A stretch of 64,000 bases of DNA from Sphingomonas sp. BK580 (GTDB taxonomy: Bacteria > Pseudomonadota > Alphaproteobacteria > Sphingomonadales > Sphingomonadaceae): contig NZ_JACIAY010000002.1 in the NCBI RefSeq assembly GCF_014194975.1, positions 186,001-250,000 of the forward strand. The letters are read 5' to 3'. Positions 62,657-64,000 of this stretch are shown one piece after another. The notes under the pieces are model-generated. The model ran no database searches. It was not told the DNA's origin and was given only the letters and a program-made list of their open reading frames with translations. How positions within the stretch are numbered: the first letter of the stretch is position 1; each line of letters opens with the position of its first letter. The position numbers and the translations under genes are program-made.

Positions 62657-62899
62657 TCAGTTGCTGTCCGAATCGTCGCCGTCGTCGACCGCGATGATCA
62701 CGCCGGCGACCACGACCGCGGCGGCCAGCACCAGGCCAACGATCGCGCCGGGCGCGGCGAGCTCGCTCTTGCCCTTGGCGCCGGTCGCGGCACGCGCCGA
62801 CTTGGCGACGGAGAGCGAGGCAGCAGGGTTGGCGGCGGCGAGCGCCGGGGTGGCGGTGAGCGCGAGCGCGCTGCCCGCTGCGATGATCGACTTCAGCAT
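62657..62899 (-). CDS. Small exported membrane protein with acidic C terminus
   Basis: An 80-aa protein. The signal peptide is MLKSIIAAGSALALTATPALA; one membrane span follows (GAIVGLVLAAAVVVAGVIIAV, residues about 50-70), and the C terminus is acidic (DDGDDSDSN). GGGAG precedes the ATG. Small proteins with this layout are frequent in sphingomonads, but no role is known. It is divergent from the glycosyltransferase gene. Confidence 0.72.
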   Translation of the reverse strand: MLKSIIAAGSALALTATPALAAANPAASLSVAKSARAATGAKGKSELAAPGAIVGLVLAAAVVVAGVIIAVDDGDDSDSN

Positions 62900-63032
62900 A
62901 GAAACGAACTCCCTTGGTTCCACGAGCGACGACGAAGGCCGAACCTCTCGCAAATTGCTTTAAGCACGGGAGGTGGGCACAGGGCATCCAGAACATGGTG
63001 CGTCGACGCTTTCCCGCCGCTATGTGGCGGCC

Positions 63033-64000
63033 ATGCCACAGCCGCTCTCCCTGCTGCATGTCCTGCCGAGCTTCGACCTCGACGCGCGCGGAGCACGGGT
63101 GGCGCGGCTGATGAGCGCGTTCGGCGATCGTGCGCGGCATCGTCTCGTGGTCGCCGACGCCGCCCGGCTCGCGGCGCGGCAACGTATCGGCAAGGGGGTG
63201 CGGTACGAGATCGCGCAGGAGGCACCGCCGCTCGCGGGCAGGCCCTCGCTGGCGCGCTACGAGGCGTTGGCCAAGCTGATGCGCGGCCACGATCTCGTTC
63301 TCACCTACGACTGGGCCGCGATCGACGCGGTGATGGCGCGCCGCGTCTTCGCGCGCGGGCTCCCGCCGGTGATCCACCACGAGGACGGCTTCGCGGACGC
63401 CGAGGCGGGCGGACTACGCCGCGACCGAACGATCTATCGTCGTCTGGCACTCTCCGCCGCCCACGCGCTGGTGGTGCCGAGCCGCGCGATCGAGCGGATC
63501 GCACTCGAGACGTGGAGACAGCCGCGCGCGCGGGTCCATCGTATCGCGAACGGCGTCGCCACGGCGCTCTACGCCGAGCGACCCGACCCGCGCGCGCTAC
63601 CTGGCTTCGCGCGCAACGAGCGCGAGCTGACGATCGGCGCCGTCGGCGCGCTGCTGCCGCACAAGGACCTGCCCGCCCTGGTGCGCGCGGTCGGCGGGCT
63701 GTCGACCCGCTTCCGCCTGGTCGTCGTGGGCGAGGGGCCCGAGCGCGACGCGATCGAGCGGACCGGGCTGGCGATGGGGATCGACGACCGGGTCGTGCTC
63801 ACCGGCGCGGTCGAGCGGCCCTATCGCTACATGGGGCTGTTCGACGTCCTCGCGCTGTCGTCGACGAGCGAGCAGTCGCCGACCAGCGTGGTCGAGGCGA
63901 TGGCGGCGGGGCTGCCGGTGGTGAGCCCGCCGGTCGGGGATGTCGCCGAGATGGTGGCACCCGAGAATCTTCCCTTCGTCACCGAACATCACGGCGAGGT
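63033..64000 (+). CDS. Glycosyltransferase family 4 (partial, runs off the window)
   Basis: At least 322 residues; the C terminus lies beyond 64000. The N-terminal part has LLHVLPSFDLDARGARVARLM, the linker GAVGALLPHKDLPALVRAVG and the donor-site EQSPTSVVEAMAAGLPVVSPPVGDVAEMV of GT4 proteins. It probably works in exopolysaccharide or lipopolysaccharide assembly, in a cluster that starts here. Confidence 0.88.
   Translation, partial: MPQPLSLLHVLPSFDLDARGARVARLMSAFGDRARHRLVVADAARLAARQRIGKGVRYEIAQEAPPLAGRPSLARYEALAKLMRGHDLVLTYDWAAIDAVMARRVFARGLPPVIHHEDGFADAEAGGLRRDRTIYRRLALSAAHALVVPSRAIERIALETWRQPRARVHRIANGVATALYAERPDPRALPGFARNERELTIGAVGALLPHKDLPALVRAVGGLSTRFRLVVVGEGPERDAIERTGLAMGIDDRVVLTGAVERPYRYMGLFDVLALSSTSEQSPTSVVEAMAAGLPVVSPPVGDVAEMVAPENLPFVTEHHGE

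Overview
The window is about 64 kb of very GC-rich DNA, densely packed with genes on both strands. Gene content and style suggest a Sphingomonas-like alphaproteobacterium. The pointers are TamA/TamB, a bacteriophytochrome kinase, HisKA_2-type kinases, a single-domain response regulator, a phasin, a TonB-dependent receptor, an alphaproteobacterial-type IlvB, a CtrA-like box, GGAAC-type stress promoter candidates and families of intergenic hairpin repeats. This is inferred from sequence only. No rRNA, tRNA, insertion sequence, prophage or CRISPR array was seen.

Layout. 1-4.5 kb: the end of a histidine kinase, an orphan [2Fe-2S] oxidoreductase subunit coupled to a PilZ protein, a bacteriophytochrome histidine kinase, a WYL regulator and a DUF1330 protein. 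4.6-14.1 kb: an M20 amidohydrolase, a secreted peptidyl-prolyl isomerase with a secreted partner, a phasin, and a complete RND efflux operon (adaptor, pump, outer-membrane channel). 14.3-22.4 kb: tamA-tamB and a Baeyer-Villiger-type monooxygenase. 22.4-27 kb: a tandem array of four 19-codon genes that have not been recognised, divergent across a palindromic CtrA-type box from an EAL phosphodiesterase, a TPR histidine kinase with a pseudo-receiver, and a lone receiver protein. 27-36 kb: a methyltransferase/comF pair, glutaredoxin, DUF1178, a HisKA_2 kinase, two small stress-type genes, a HAD phosphatase with leuA and its Leu-rich leader peptide, a BLUF photoreceptor and a YceI protein. 36-41.4 kb: branched-chain amino-acid synthesis (ilvB, ilvH, ilvC) behind miaA, with serB divergent. 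41.5-48 kb: a six-gene glycan operon (two sugar-nucleotide epimerases, four glycosyltransferases), every junction a 4-nt overlap. 48-64 kb: a histidine phosphatase, a probable zinc TonB receptor with a Zur-like palindrome, arginine succinyltransferase catabolism genes (astB, astA, an M20 hydrolase, astD), RppH, DUF808, SelO, an alpha/beta hydrolase, an SDR, a GH130 enzyme and a glycosyltransferase cut by the window end.

Most notable. The four tiny ORFs at 22417-22696 are near-identical 19-aa hydrophobic peptides. Each has its own Shine-Dalgarno sequence, and most differences between copies are silent or conservative. They look like a conserved multi-copy microprotein system, perhaps a type I toxin-like peptide array, next to a c-di-GMP/phosphorelay module. 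The second clear regulatory find is a leuA leader peptide with a perfect 13-bp inverted repeat.
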